Shown here in pieces: positions 47,454-56,913 of a DNA stretch of 64,000 nt (position 1 is the first letter of the stretch; each line of letters starts with the position of its first letter). Position numbers and translations under genes: made by a program. This DNA comes from Arsukibacterium sp. MJ3 (GTDB lineage: Bacteria > Pseudomonadota > Gammaproteobacteria > Enterobacterales > Alteromonadaceae): positions 62,001-126,000 of the forward strand of contig NZ_LAHP01000005.1 in NCBI RefSeq assembly GCF_000987765.1, in the 5' to 3' direction. Under the pieces are notes generated by a model. The model was not told the origin of the DNA. It did not search any database and worked only from the letters and a program-made list of their open reading frames with translations.

Positions 47454-48863
47454 TTAGACGCTGTAATACAGTTCAAACTCCAATGGATGCACTGCTACCG
47501 CTAATCTGCGTGATTCAGCACGCTTAATTGCAATGTAGGCGTCAATCATGGCGTCTGACATTACGCCACCTTTGGTAAAGATAGCGCGATTTTTGTCCAG
47601 TTCATCCATTGCTTCATCTAACGTGGTACAAACCTGAGGGATGTTTGCTGCTTCTTCTGGTGGTAAATCATATAAGTCTTTGTCCATGGCATCGCCAGGA
47701 TGAATTTTATTCTGAATACCGTCCAAACCGGCCATTAACTGAGCGGTGAAGGCCAAGTAAGGGTTGGCTGCCGGATCCGGAAAACGACATTCAATGCGGC
47801 GACCTTTGGCATTGGGTACCAGTGGAATACGAATTGATGCAGAACGGTTGCGAGCTGAATAAGCCAACATAACCGGTGCTTCAAAATGCGGTACTAAACG
47901 CTTATATGAGTTAGTTGATGGGTTAGTAAAGGCGTTAAGTGCCTTTGCATGTTTAATAATACCGCCAATGTAATATAAAGCTATTTCAGATAAACCGGCA
48001 TATTTATCACCAGCAAACAGGTTAACACCGTCTTTAGCCAATGACTGATGACAATGCATACCTGAACCGTTATCACCAACTAATGGCTTGGGCATAAAGG
48101 TTGCTGTTTTACCGTACAGGTGAGCAACGTTATGAATAACATATTTTAATTGTTGCACTTCGTCGGCTTTTTTAGTCAGAGTATTAAAACGGGTAGCAAT
48201 TTCATTCTGACCAGCAGTAGCCACTTCGTGGTGATGCGCTTCAACAACCTGGCCCATTTCTTCCAACACCATACACATGGCGCTACGGATATCATGGCCT
48301 GAGTCTACTGGTGGCAATGGAAAGTAGCCGCCTTTAACACCTGGACGATGGCCTTTGTTACCATCTTCGTACGCGGTACCTGAATTCCAGGCTGCTTCAG
48401 TAGAGTTAATTTTGAAGAAGGAACTGGCCATGGTAGTTTCGAACCGAATATCATCGAACATAAAAAATTCAGGTTCTGGGCCAAACAATACCGTATCGGC
48501 AATGCCGGTTGATTTTAAATATTCTTCAGCACGTTTAGCTATAGAGCGTGGGTCACGGTCATAACCTTGCATGGTGCTCGGTTCAATAACGTCACAGGTA
48601 ATATTTAAGGTGGTTTCTTCAAAAAAGGGGTCTAGCACGGCAGTACTTGGATCAGGCATCAGAATCATGTCTGAATCATTTATACCTTTCCAGCCAGTAA
48701 TTGAAGAGCCGTCAAACATTTTACCGTCTTCAAACATATCTTCATTAACTTGGCTTACCGGAATACTGACATGCTGCTCTTTACCTTTTGTATCGGTAAA
48801 ACGCAGATCAATGAATTTAACGTCGTTTTCTTTGATTAACTTTAACACTTCCGATACAGACAT
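47454..48863 (-). CDS. glnA: Glutamine synthetase, type I
   Basis: A 469-residue GSI-beta enzyme making glutamine from glutamate and ammonia. [53 protein letters not shown] and [17 protein letters not shown] are present. The adenylylation Tyr is in [14 protein letters not shown] 48863 with GGAGG eight bases upstream is chosen over a longer TTG-type start. Divergent from typA. Confidence 0.97.
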   Translation of the reverse strand: MSVSEVLKLIKENDVKFIDLRFTDTKGKEQHVSIPVSQVNEDMFEDGKMFDGSSITGWKGINDSDMILMPDPSTAVLDPFFEETTLNITCDVIEPSTMQGYDRDPRSIAKRAEEYLKSTGIADTVLFGPEPEFFMFDDIRFETTMASSFFKINSTEAAWNSGTAYEDGNKGHRPGVKGGYFPLPPVDSGHDIRSAMCMVLEEMGQVVEAHHHEVATAGQNEIATRFNTLTKKADEVQQLKYVIHNVAHLYGKTATFMPKPLVGDNGSGMHCHQSLAKDGVNLFAGDKYAGLSEIALYYIGGIIKHAKALNAFTNPSTNSYKRLVPHFEAPVMLAYSARNRSASIRIPLVPNAKGRRIECRFPDPAANPYLAFTAQLMAGLDGIQNKIHPGDAMDKDLYDLPPEEAANIPQVCTTLDEAMDELDKNRAIFTKGGVMSDAMIDAYIAIKRAESRRLAVAVHPLEFELYYSV

Positions 48864-48917
48864 GTATTCCTCCAATTGACCTGATTTGTACACTGAAATA
48901 GTGATTGCACAGCTAAA

Positions 48918-48933
48918 TGCCAGATATATGCCA
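48918..48933 (-). promoter_or_regulatory. Candidate sigma-54 (-24/-12) promoter of glnA
   Basis: Minus strand TGGCATATATCTGGCA matches the -24 GG and -12 GC pair at correct 10-base spacing, with one mismatch in the -12 TTGC (TGGC). It predicts a start near 48907, a 44-base leader. The glnA-typA interval (48864-49211) holds no gene. Confidence 0.5.
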
Positions 48934-48995
48934 ATATATAAAGCTATTGATTTTAATGACTTTAATTTATTGATGTAACTTAAAAAACCATCAGT

Positions 48996-49012
48996 CGCAC
49001 CATGTTGGTGCT
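48996..49012. promoter_or_regulatory. NtrC-type site 1 upstream of glnA
   Basis: CGCAC-CATGTTG-GTGCT fits TGCAC-N7-GTGCA at eight of ten arm positions. Its centre is about 97 bases before the predicted glnA start. Confidence 0.65.
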
Positions 49013-49016
49013 GAGC

Positions 49017-49033
49017 TGCTCGCTAATGGTGCG
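49017..49033. promoter_or_regulatory. NtrC-type site 2 upstream of glnA
   Basis: TGCTC-GCTAATG-GTGCG fits the same pattern with eight of ten arm positions. Its centre is 21 bases (two helix turns) from site 1, as for cooperating NtrC dimers. Confidence 0.6.
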
Positions 49034-49130
49034 CTGCCTTAACGGCTTAGTGTAGTTGATTTTTCAGCGTTGTTTGAAAAAAAATCGCTAAAGCAATGCA
49101 AGGACTTTTTCTTTCTGTGAAAAAAAAGAG

Positions 49131-49143
49131 TAGAATATGCGCC
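49131..49143 (+). promoter_or_regulatory. Candidate -10 and GC-rich discriminator of typA
   Basis: TAGAAT followed by ATGCGCCC resembles the -10/discriminator of growth-rate-controlled promoters. The -35 region is poor, so this is tentative. Confidence 0.35.
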
Positions 49144-49211
49144 CTTTACTTTTGAAAAGCGTTTGCCTGGTGGTCATTATGGTCATCTAGTGCCACAGAG
49201 GATATTGATTC

Positions 49212-51044
49212 ATGAGCGTCACCGCCACCACTTTAGATAAACTGCGTAATATTGCCATCATTGCTCACGTCGACCACGGTAAAACAACCCTGGTAGATAA
49301 ACTGCTGCAACAATCTGGTACCTTCGACGCCCGTGCCAAGCTGCAGGAACGGATGATGGATTCCAATGCCCAGGAGTCTGAGCGCGGTATTACTATCCTG
49401 GCTAAAAATACTTCAGTACGCTGGAATGGCTATCATATCAATATTCTTGATACCCCGGGTCACGCTGATTTCGGTGGTGAAGTTGAACGGGTTCTGTCAA
49501 TGGCAGACTCAGTATTGTTATTGGTTGATGCCGTTGATGGCCCAATGCCACAGACGCGCTTCGTAACTCAGAAAGCGTTCTCACACGGTTTAAAGCCAAT
49601 AGTTGTGGTAAACAAAATTGACCGTCCGGGTGCACGGCCAGACTGGGTTATCGACCAGGTCTTTGATTTATTTGATAACTTAGGTGCTAGCGACGAGCAA
49701 CTTGATTTCCCTATCGTTTATGCTTCAGCAATAAATGGCTGGGCTACTTTAGACCATAAAGTAGAAAAGCCGGATATTACCGACTTATTTGAAGCTATTG
49801 TAAAGCACGTCGCACCGCCAGCGGTTGAATTGAATGGTGAAACCCAGATCCAGGTATCACAACTGGATTACTCTAGCTATTTGGGCATTATTGGCATCGG
49901 CCGCATTAGGCGTGGTACGTTAAAGCCAAACCAACAAGTGACTATTGTCAGTGCTGATGGCAGTAAGCGTAACGCTAAAGTTGGCCAGGTATTTGGTTAT
50001 TTGGGCTTAGAGCGGGTAGAAACACCAGAAGCACAAGCGGGCGATATTGTTGCCTTTACCGGCCTCGGTGAGCTGAAAATCTCTGATACCATTTGTAGTA
50101 CAACTAAGGTTCAGGCTTTGCCTGCGTTACAAGTTGACGAGCCTACTGTGACCATGACATTCCAGGTAAACACCTCACCGTTTGCGGGTAAAGAAGGTAA
50201 GTTTGTTACTTCACGGCAGATTTTAGATCGTTTAAGCCATGAGCTGAAGCACAACGTAGCACTGCGGGTAGAAGAAACGGAAGACGGCGACAAGTTCAAA
50301 GTGTCGGGCCGTGGCGAATTACACTTAGGCGTGTTAATCGAGAACATGCGCCGTGAAGGTTTCGAATTGGCGGTGTCTCGTCCTGAAGTAATTATGAAGC
50401 TAGTAGATGGCGTGAAGATGGAGCCGATGGAAAATGTTACCATCGACTGTGAAGAGCAGAACCAAGGCGCCATTATGGAGCGTATGGGTGAGCGTAAAGC
50501 CGACTTGACCAATATGCAGCCAGACGGTAAAGGCCGTATCCGTATGGATTTTAATATGCCAAGCCGTGGTTTAATTGGTTTTCGTACCGACTTTATGACA
50601 ATTACTTCTGGTACGGGTCTGATGTACCACAGCTTTGATCATTACGGCCCTCATAAAGGCGGTACTATTGGTCAGCGTATGAACGGTGTAATGATTTCTA
50701 ATGCCATGGGTAAAGCGGCGGGTTATGCTATTTTCTCATTGCAAGAACGTGGCCGTATGTTTATCAGCCACGCTGAAGAAGTGTACGAAGGTCAGGTTAT
50801 TGGTATCCATAGCCGTAGCAACGATTTAACAGTTAACTGCTTAAAAGGTAAGCAATTAACCAACGTTCGCGCTTCAGGCACTGATGAAGCCATTAACCTT
50901 GTGCCGCCAATCCGCTACACTTTGGAACAGGCACTGGAATTTATTGATGATGACGAATTGGTAGAAGTTACTCCTAAATCTATTCGTATTCGTAAGCGCT
51001 TTTTAACTGAAAGCGACCGTAAGCGGTCTAGCCGCGGCGTGTAA
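49212..51044 (+). CDS. typA: Ribosome-associated translational GTPase BipA/TypA
   Basis: A 610-residue EF-G-like GTPase aiding ribosome assembly and stress growth. G1 [13 protein letters not shown]3 DTPGHADF, G4 [13 protein letters not shown]-terminal [15 protein letters not shown] is BipA-specific. Divergent from glnA as in E. coli. Terminator follows. Confidence 0.97.
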   Translation: MSVTATTLDKLRNIAIIAHVDHGKTTLVDKLLQQSGTFDARAKLQERMMDSNAQESERGITILAKNTSVRWNGYHINILDTPGHADFGGEVERVLSMADSVLLLVDAVDGPMPQTRFVTQKAFSHGLKPIVVVNKIDRPGARPDWVIDQVFDLFDNLGASDEQLDFPIVYASAINGWATLDHKVEKPDITDLFEAIVKHVAPPAVELNGETQIQVSQLDYSSYLGIIGIGRIRRGTLKPNQQVTIVSADGSKRNAKVGQVFGYLGLERVETPEAQAGDIVAFTGLGELKISDTICSTTKVQALPALQVDEPTVTMTFQVNTSPFAGKEGKFVTSRQILDRLSHELKHNVALRVEETEDGDKFKVSGRGELHLGVLIENMRREGFELAVSRPEVIMKLVDGVKMEPMENVTIDCEEQNQGAIMERMGERKADLTNMQPDGKGRIRMDFNMPSRGLIGFRTDFMTITSGTGLMYHSFDHYGPHKGGTIGQRMNGVMISNAMGKAAGYAIFSLQERGRMFISHAEEVYEGQVIGIHSRSNDLTVNCLKGKQLTNVRASGTDEAINLVPPIRYTLEQALEFIDDDELVEVTPKSIRIRKRFLTESDRKRSSRGV

Positions 51045-51061
51045 GCGCCTCGAATAATAAA

Positions 51062-51089
51062 AAAACCAGCGTTAAGCTGGTTTTTTTTT
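51062..51089 (+). terminator. Rho-independent terminator after typA
   Basis: AAACCAGC and GCTGGTTT pair around GTTAA, followed by a run of at least seven T residues. Confidence 0.87.
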
Positions 51090-51120
51090 GTAATAACCTT
51101 TTGTAATAACCTTGTGTAAT
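51089..51120. repeat. 13-base tandem repeat upstream of TonB receptor
   Basis: TGTAATAACCTT occurs at 51089 and again at 51102, followed by TGTAAT at 51115: a period-13 direct repeat with about two and a half copies. It lies 54-85 bases before the receptor ATG and could be a regulator array or a slippage tract. Confidence 0.6.
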
Positions 51121-51173
51121 ACAATGTGCTGTCAGCAGGTCTAGTAGATCAGTAGCTTAATTAAGGGAAAACT

Positions 51174-53525
51174 ATGTCGATTATACCCAATAGCATCATT
51201 GTTTCGACCAGCGTCGTATTAGCCTTTTCGGTGGCTGCCGACACGCAAGATAATAAGGTTGAACGGATTATAGTCACCGGAGTGAGTCAATCAGCTGTGG
51301 TAATGTCGCCGAAAAACACCCTGGTAGACGGTCCCTTTGGTAAAGATAAAAATCTGTCAGAGATTGCCCGCTCATTAACCGCAATCTCCAGTGACATGTT
51401 AGACAAGTTAGCCATTGATGATCTGCAGGATGTGTTGATCTTAGTACCAAATACCTATGCGGCCAGTGGGTTTGGTGCGCCAAGTTTACCAACCATTCGT
51501 GGCCAGTTAGGCGAAGTGTTTCAGCAGGGGTTGCGCCGTCAGGGAGGAAACAACGGTTTTGGTATTCCGTTGTCCTTTAATAGTGTTGGCCAAGTCGATG
51601 TAGTGAAAGGGGCGCCTTCAGTTATATTGGGTAGCTCGCAACGTAACGGTGGTTTTGTTAACTTAAACAATAAAGTACCAACATTGCTGGGCACCGATAT
51701 TAAGCTGCAAACCAGCGCGGGCAGCTGGCAGAATTATCGCGGGCAAGTTGATGTTAGCCATGCTATTGAGCAAGGTAAAAGTGGTATTCGGGTTAGTGCA
51801 GAGTATATCGATAACGACAGTTTTTATGATTATAGTGGCTACCACAGTGCAGATATATTTGTAGCTTACCGGGTGTTGCCGGATAACCAGTCAAGCTGGG
51901 ACATTAGCCTCGAACACTTTGATGTCGACTTTACTGATAACGCCGGTATTAACCGGCCTACCCAAAAGCTAATTGACCAAGGCTTGTATATTACCGGGCA
52001 AGGTGTGCAGCCCAATGGCTCTATGGTGCCCGGCGCTTTTGCGCTGGTCTCGCCAACTGGCGAGGTGCGTTTGCCGCGCAGCACAGTGTTAACTGATCCC
52101 GACAACATCAGTAATGCGCAGACCACCCTGTTGCATAGCACCTATGAGCGCCAGTTAAATTCCAATCATACTCTGACTAACCGCAGTTATTTTCAATATT
52201 TAGACCGTGAAGCGATTGCACAAAATAGTTTTGTTGAAATTATCGATGGCGCCATTACTGCTCAGAATAGAATTGAAGTGCAGTCAGTGTTTAACCCAGA
52301 ACAACAAACTATCTGGGGCTTAGATATTCGTTATAACGAAGTGTTAGGCTATAGCCAATTTACCACTGAAGCTGATTTGCCTATCGATTTACTGGGTAGT
52401 TTGGCGCAGCGGCGAATTGCGCTGACCGCTGCCCAAAAAGCTCGCTTAGTAGAGCTGCGCCCCGGGGTGTTTGTGTCACCCGGTGCTAATTACGATACAG
52501 ACGGTGATGGTACACTCGATTTTTCTTTATCTGATACTACCGACTCTACAACCTGGCAAACGGGCTTGTTCGCCCAGCAAGACAGTGACTGGAGTGATAT
52601 TTTTAGTACCACAATCGGCCTACGTGCCGATCATTATGCGGTTACTGCCCGCGATGCTATTGCGCCAGTAGGGCAAATTGCCGCAGCAGATAGTTTTAGT
52701 AACTGGTTATATTCCGGCGCAGCCAGCGGCCGCTTAAAACTGGGCGCTGAGCTCGTTAGCTATGTTACCTATAGCTACAACGAGGCTACGTCCAATAGCA
52801 TGGCGGGTGGTACCGTGTTAGGGGCTGGCAACACTATCAACCCCCTTAATTTTGCGACTGAAAATACCTTGTTGGAATTAGGCCTGAAGTATTCACCTGT
52901 AAACTCGCCTTGGTATGCCGATGCGTCAATATTTGAGCAAACACGCAGTTTACGTAATCGCGATGGCAGCAACACTGGCATTATCGCTAAGGGATTTGAG
53001 GCGCAATTGTATTACCAGGGACAAACGGTGTGGGCTAATTTAGGCTACAGTTACCTTGACGCGCGTTTTGATAATTCGGCCAGCGCTCAGGACTCGCAGC
53101 AAGTAGCGGATGCGTTTGATAATTCACAGCCTGATATTATTCAGGGAACCGGCATCGGCGCACCCAATTTCGCCGGGTTTGCTCCTTCTAACAGACTGCT
53201 ACAAGGCATACCACAACAAACCGTTTCAGCCAGTGCCGGCTGGCAAATGCTGGAGAAATTGGAGTTATCTGGATCGGCTATTTACAGCAAAAGTTACCCT
53301 TTAGATTATTTAGCTACCGTGTTAATTCGTGACCAAATTACCCTAAACCTTCATGCCAGCGTTAACCTTACTGAGCAATCTAGTTTACGCTTAGAAGTGC
53401 GTAATGTTACTGATGAAAAAAATTGGCGGCCAGTGTTTGAAGGGGGGTATTTTGGCTCTACTTTGGTTTTTCCTGAACTGCCGAGAAGTGTGCAGTTAAG
53501 TTATAGCTATAAATTTAAGGCGTAA
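51174..53525 (+). CDS. TonB-dependent outer-membrane receptor
   Basis: A 783-residue receptor. Signal peptide (about 20 residues), a TonB-box-like VERIIVTG, a plug domain (LQDVLILVPNTYAASGFG, LPTIRGQLGEVFQQGLRRQGG, VGQVDVVKGAPSVILGSSQRNGGFVNL), then a 22-strand-type barrel ending in SVQLSYSYKFKA with terminal aromatic near the end. AAGGGAAA ribosome-binding site. It opens a cluster with ABC-importer genes: the oxidoreductase starts seven bases after its stop. Substrate unknown. Confidence 0.9.
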   Translation: MSIIPNSIIVSTSVVLAFSVAADTQDNKVERIIVTGVSQSAVVMSPKNTLVDGPFGKDKNLSEIARSLTAISSDMLDKLAIDDLQDVLILVPNTYAASGFGAPSLPTIRGQLGEVFQQGLRRQGGNNGFGIPLSFNSVGQVDVVKGAPSVILGSSQRNGGFVNLNNKVPTLLGTDIKLQTSAGSWQNYRGQVDVSHAIEQGKSGIRVSAEYIDNDSFYDYSGYHSADIFVAYRVLPDNQSSWDISLEHFDVDFTDNAGINRPTQKLIDQGLYITGQGVQPNGSMVPGAFALVSPTGEVRLPRSTVLTDPDNISNAQTTLLHSTYERQLNSNHTLTNRSYFQYLDREAIAQNSFVEIIDGAITAQNRIEVQSVFNPEQQTIWGLDIRYNEVLGYSQFTTEADLPIDLLGSLAQRRIALTAAQKARLVELRPGVFVSPGANYDTDGDGTLDFSLSDTTDSTTWQTGLFAQQDSDWSDIFSTTIGLRADHYAVTARDAIAPVGQIAAADSFSNWLYSGAASGRLKLGAELVSYVTYSYNEATSNSMAGGTVLGAGNTINPLNFATENTLLELGLKYSPVNSPWYADASIFEQTRSLRNRDGSNTGIIAKGFEAQLYYQGQTVWANLGYSYLDARFDNSASAQDSQQVADAFDNSQPDIIQGTGIGAPNFAGFAPSNRLLQGIPQQTVSASAGWQMLEKLELSGSAIYSKSYPLDYLATVLIRDQITLNLHASVNLTEQSSLRLEVRNVTDEKNWRPVFEGGYFGSTLVFPELPRSVQLSYSYKFKA

Positions 53526-53532
53526 ACACAAC

Positions 53533-55674
53533 ATGAATATAAAAAAAATACTCGTCGTTGTTATTTTCGCCGTGTTAGTGGCCTGCTTTTTTTTATTTGA
53601 TCTAAACCAATATCTCACGCTGGAAAGCTTAAAAAGTAATCAGCAAGCCTTGGCTGATTTTATCGCAGCAAACTGGTTAGTTGCCTTTTTTGGCTACTTG
53701 TTTATTTATGCCAGCGCCACGGCATTAAGTGTACCCGGTGCTGCGGTGTTAACCCTGGCTTCCGGTGCGCTATTTGGTTTGGGGTGGGGTTTGTTGCTGG
53801 CATCATTTGCCTCCAGTATTGGTGCCACACTGGCTTTTTTAGTGTCGCGTTTTGTACTACGAGATTGGGTAAAAAGTACGTTCGCCAAGAAGCTCGATGC
53901 TATTGATAAAGGCATTGAAAAAGACGGTGCATTCTACTTACTCAGTTTGCGGCTGGTGCCGATATTTCCGTTCTTTATGATCAATTTGGTGATGGGTGTC
54001 ACTAGCATTAAAACCTGGACTTATCACTGGGTAAGCCAAATAGGTATGTTTATCGGTACGGCAGTTTACGTCTATGCCGGTACGCAATTAGCGGAAATAA
54101 ATCAGTTGTCAGATATTATTTCTGGCGAGCTTATTCTCTCGTTTGTGCTGTTGGGTAGCTTCCCTATCATGGCAAAGTTTATACTTAGCGCGTTGCAACA
54201 ACGTCGGGTGTATAAAGGTTGGAGTAAACCGAAAAAATTTGACCGTAATCTCGTGGTTATTGGTGCCGGTGCCGCGGGTTTGGTTACTGCCTATATTGCT
54301 GCGGCCGTAAAATCATCGGTAACCTTAGTTGAAAAACACAAAATGGGTGGCGATTGTTTAAATACTGGTTGTGTACCTTCTAAAAGTTTACTACATGCCA
54401 GTAAGTTAGCTTATGTGCACCATGCTGCACAAAATACCGGAGTACACTATGCCCCACCAGAAATAGACTTTGCTGCGGTAATGGACAAGGTACACCGCGT
54501 TATTAAGTCGATTGAGCCGCACGATTCGGTTGAACGTTACGAGTCATTAGGCGTTAACGTGGTTATTGGCAGTGCCACCATCGTGTCGCCCTGGCAGGTA
54601 GATATTCAAACGGAGCAGGGTGTGCAATCACTGACTACCCGTAATATTGTTATTGCTACCGGAGCCCGGGCTTTTGTACCTGATATTGCAGGTTTAAAAG
54701 ATATCGATTATTTAACGGCCGACAACGTATGGCAACTTCGGGTACAGCCGAAACGGCTGGTAGTGCTTGGTGGTGGGCCGATTGGTTGTGAGTTAGCCCA
54801 AGCCTTTGCGCGTTTGGGTACTAAGGTAACCCAGGTTGAACAGGCTGGCCAGCTGCTTAGCAAAGAGGATGCTGATGCCGCTATATATCTGCAAAATCAA
54901 TTGCAACAAGACGGTGTGGATGTGCGGCTTAATAGCCGCGCCATGGCAGTACAGGCCGATAGTCACAGCAAGGTATTAGTTATTGAATATGAGGGTGAGC
55001 AGCAGCATATTCCCTTTGACCACATTCTAGTGGCGGTTGGGCGCCAGGCTAACCTGACTGGTTTTGGCTTAGATAAACTCGGCATTGAAACCGACCGTAC
55101 CATTATTACTAATGCGTTTTTGCAAACTAAATATCCGAATATCTTAGCTGCTGGTGATGTAGCCGGCCCTTATCAGTTTACCCATACCGCCAGTCATCAA
55201 GCATGGTATGCGGCAGTGAATGCCTTGTTCAGACCGTTTAAAACCTTTAAAGTTGATTACAGCGTTATTCCCTGGGCTACCTTTGCCGAACCTGAAATTG
55301 CCACAGTGGGGTTGAATGAGTTAGCGGCTAAACAGCAGGGTATCGAGGTAGAGGTAACGCGTTATGATATAGGCGGTTTAGATCGCGCCTTGGCAGATAA
55401 TCATGCCCGTGGTTTTGTAAAAGTGTTAACCAAACCCGGTAAAGACAAAATTTTAGGTGCCACCATAGTGGGTGCCAACGCCGGTGAGTTATTGGCTGAA
55501 TTTGTGTTAGCCATGAAACATGGCCTCGGTTTAAATAAATTGCTAGGTACTATTCATATTTACCCAACGATGGCTGAGGCTAATAAAAACGCGGCAGGAA
55601 ATTGGAAAAAAGCCCATGCACCGCAAAAGCTGCTGGCTTTGGTGGCACGTTTTCATCGCTGGCGTCGAGGTTAA
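53533..55674 (+). CDS. VTT-domain/FAD disulfide oxidoreductase fusion
   Basis: A 713-residue fusion. Residues 1-225 form a multi-span VTT/DedA-like (TVP38/TMEM64) domain (SVPGAAVLTLASGALFG, LRLVPIFPFFMINLVMG). Residues 237-713 form a pyridine-nucleotide-disulfide oxidoreductase like dihydrolipoamide dehydrogenase or mercuric reductase: LVVIGAGAAGLVTAY (FAD), redox pair in GGDCLNTGCVPSK, VLGGGPIGCELAQ (NAD), AAGDVAG, and a C-terminal HIYPTMAEANK with the His/Glu pair. It lacks a heavy-metal domain. It probably moves electrons to a membrane thiol or quinone partner linked to the transporter (inference). Confidence 0.88.
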   Translation: MNIKKILVVVIFAVLVACFFLFDLNQYLTLESLKSNQQALADFIAANWLVAFFGYLFIYASATALSVPGAAVLTLASGALFGLGWGLLLASFASSIGATLAFLVSRFVLRDWVKSTFAKKLDAIDKGIEKDGAFYLLSLRLVPIFPFFMINLVMGVTSIKTWTYHWVSQIGMFIGTAVYVYAGTQLAEINQLSDIISGELILSFVLLGSFPIMAKFILSALQQRRVYKGWSKPKKFDRNLVVIGAGAAGLVTAYIAAAVKSSVTLVEKHKMGGDCLNTGCVPSKSLLHASKLAYVHHAAQNTGVHYAPPEIDFAAVMDKVHRVIKSIEPHDSVERYESLGVNVVIGSATIVSPWQVDIQTEQGVQSLTTRNIVIATGARAFVPDIAGLKDIDYLTADNVWQLRVQPKRLVVLGGGPIGCELAQAFARLGTKVTQVEQAGQLLSKEDADAAIYLQNQLQQDGVDVRLNSRAMAVQADSHSKVLVIEYEGEQQHIPFDHILVAVGRQANLTGFGLDKLGIETDRTIITNAFLQTKYPNILAAGDVAGPYQFTHTASHQAWYAAVNALFRPFKTFKVDYSVIPWATFAEPEIATVGLNELAAKQQGIEVEVTRYDIGGLDRALADNHARGFVKVLTKPGKDKILGATIVGANAGELLAEFVLAMKHGLGLNKLLGTIHIYPTMAEANKNAAGNWKKAHAPQKLLALVARFHRWRRG

Positions 55675-55677
55675 AAA

Positions 55678-56913
55678 ATGATCTGGCCAACTTTTAGCAT
55701 TACCCAACGTACTTATGGGCGACGCTGCACAGGGTATTTTGTTGTTATAGCAAGTTTACTGTTATTGATGGCGGGCTCCGCTTGTGCGAACCAAGTAACG
55801 CAACAGCAAGCAGAGCAAGGTTTGCAGTGGCAGCAAACTCTCGTCAGTGCAAAAGGGGCAACGGTTTATTTTTATGCTTGGGGCGGTTCTAAACCGGTAA
55901 ACGATTATTTGCGCTGGGCGAGTAAAGAACTTGCCGACCGTTATCAAATTCGCCTGCGCCATGTAAAAGTAGCAGATATCAGTGAAGCCATCAGCCGCTT
56001 AACAGCAGAAGCCGGTAGCCAAAGCGCTATTGATTTACTGTGGGTAAATGGTGAAAATTTTAGTTACCTTAAACAGCAGCAGTTATTGCTAGGCCAGCTG
56101 TGGTCGCACATTCCCAATACAGCATTATTAGCAACAGATACCTTGCCTTTGCAGCATGATTTTGGTGTGGCGATGGACGAATTTGAAGTGCCTTGGGGCG
56201 TGGGGCAATTTAATGTTATTAGTAATGCGACGCTATTTAAGCAAAGCGCTGATACCACGCCTGATGCGCTCAGCACGAACAACACTATCAGCCCCAGCAG
56301 TTTATTGGCGGCAGCTAAACGCTATCCCGGTAAAATTAGTTATCCACGGCCACCCGAGTTTCACGGTACCACCTTTTTAAAGCAGCTATTGGTGGCATTA
56401 AGCGCTAATGATCAGCGTTTACTGCACACCGCCACTGTCGACGCGCAAGCTGAGTTGCTGCCATTATTGTGGAATTATCTCGATCAATTACATCCGCTCA
56501 GTTGGCAACAAGGGCGGGCGTTCCCCAGCTCTAACACCGAACAGCTATCGTTATTTCAGCAACAGCAACTGGCGATGGTCGTCAGTTTTAATCCCAATCA
56601 ACTGGTGAAAGATCAGCAGTCAGCAAGGCTTGCTGCGACTTCACAACGTCACTATTTTGCTCAAGGGGCCATTACCAATAGCCATAATTTAGCTATTCCT
56701 AAAGGTGCCCAAAGTCCGGATGCGGCAAAAGTGGTGATTAATTTTTTATTAAGCGAATATGCGCAACAGCAAAAACTAACGAGTAGTTGGGGCGATCCTA
56801 CCGTGATAAAGCCATTAGTGGATGACGCGGCAACCCTGCCGGCACAGCAAGAATTACACAGCAGTTGGCAGCAAGTGATTGAAGTGTCATGGCAACAACG
56901 ATACGGCGCCTGA
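55678..56913 (+). CDS. ynjB: YnjB-like periplasmic substrate-binding protein
   Basis: A 411-residue exported binding protein; signal peptide ends near GSACA. VYFYAWGGSKPVNDYLRWASKEL, IDLLWVNGENFSYLKQ, WGVGQFN, RFSYPRPPEFHGTTFLKQLL-like blocks and SHNLAIPKGA fit the YnjB family, whose ligand is unknown. It starts three bases after the oxidoreductase and overlaps the permease gene by 25 bases. Confidence 0.87.
   Translation: MIWPTFSITQRTYGRRCTGYFVVIASLLLLMAGSACANQVTQQQAEQGLQWQQTLVSAKGATVYFYAWGGSKPVNDYLRWASKELADRYQIRLRHVKVADISEAISRLTAEAGSQSAIDLLWVNGENFSYLKQQQLLLGQLWSHIPNTALLATDTLPLQHDFGVAMDEFEVPWGVGQFNVISNATLFKQSADTTPDALSTNNTISPSSLLAAAKRYPGKISYPRPPEFHGTTFLKQLLVALSANDQRLLHTATVDAQAELLPLLWNYLDQLHPLSWQQGRAFPSSNTEQLSLFQQQQLAMVVSFNPNQLVKDQQSARLAATSQRHYFAQGAITNSHNLAIPKGAQSPDAAKVVINFLLSEYAQQQKLTSSWGDPTVIKPLVDDAATLPAQQELHSSWQQVIEVSWQQRYGA

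Noticed and set aside
48905-48922. Alternative -24/-12 element, TGGCAT...TGTGCA, before glnA
   Set aside because: The GG to GC spacing is one base too long; the adjacent TGGCATATATCTGGCA has the right spacing.
51045-51173. Riboswitch or metal-regulator box before the TonB receptor
   Set aside because: Only about 85 bases separate the terminator and start, too short for most riboswitches, and no Fur or Zur-like palindrome is evident.
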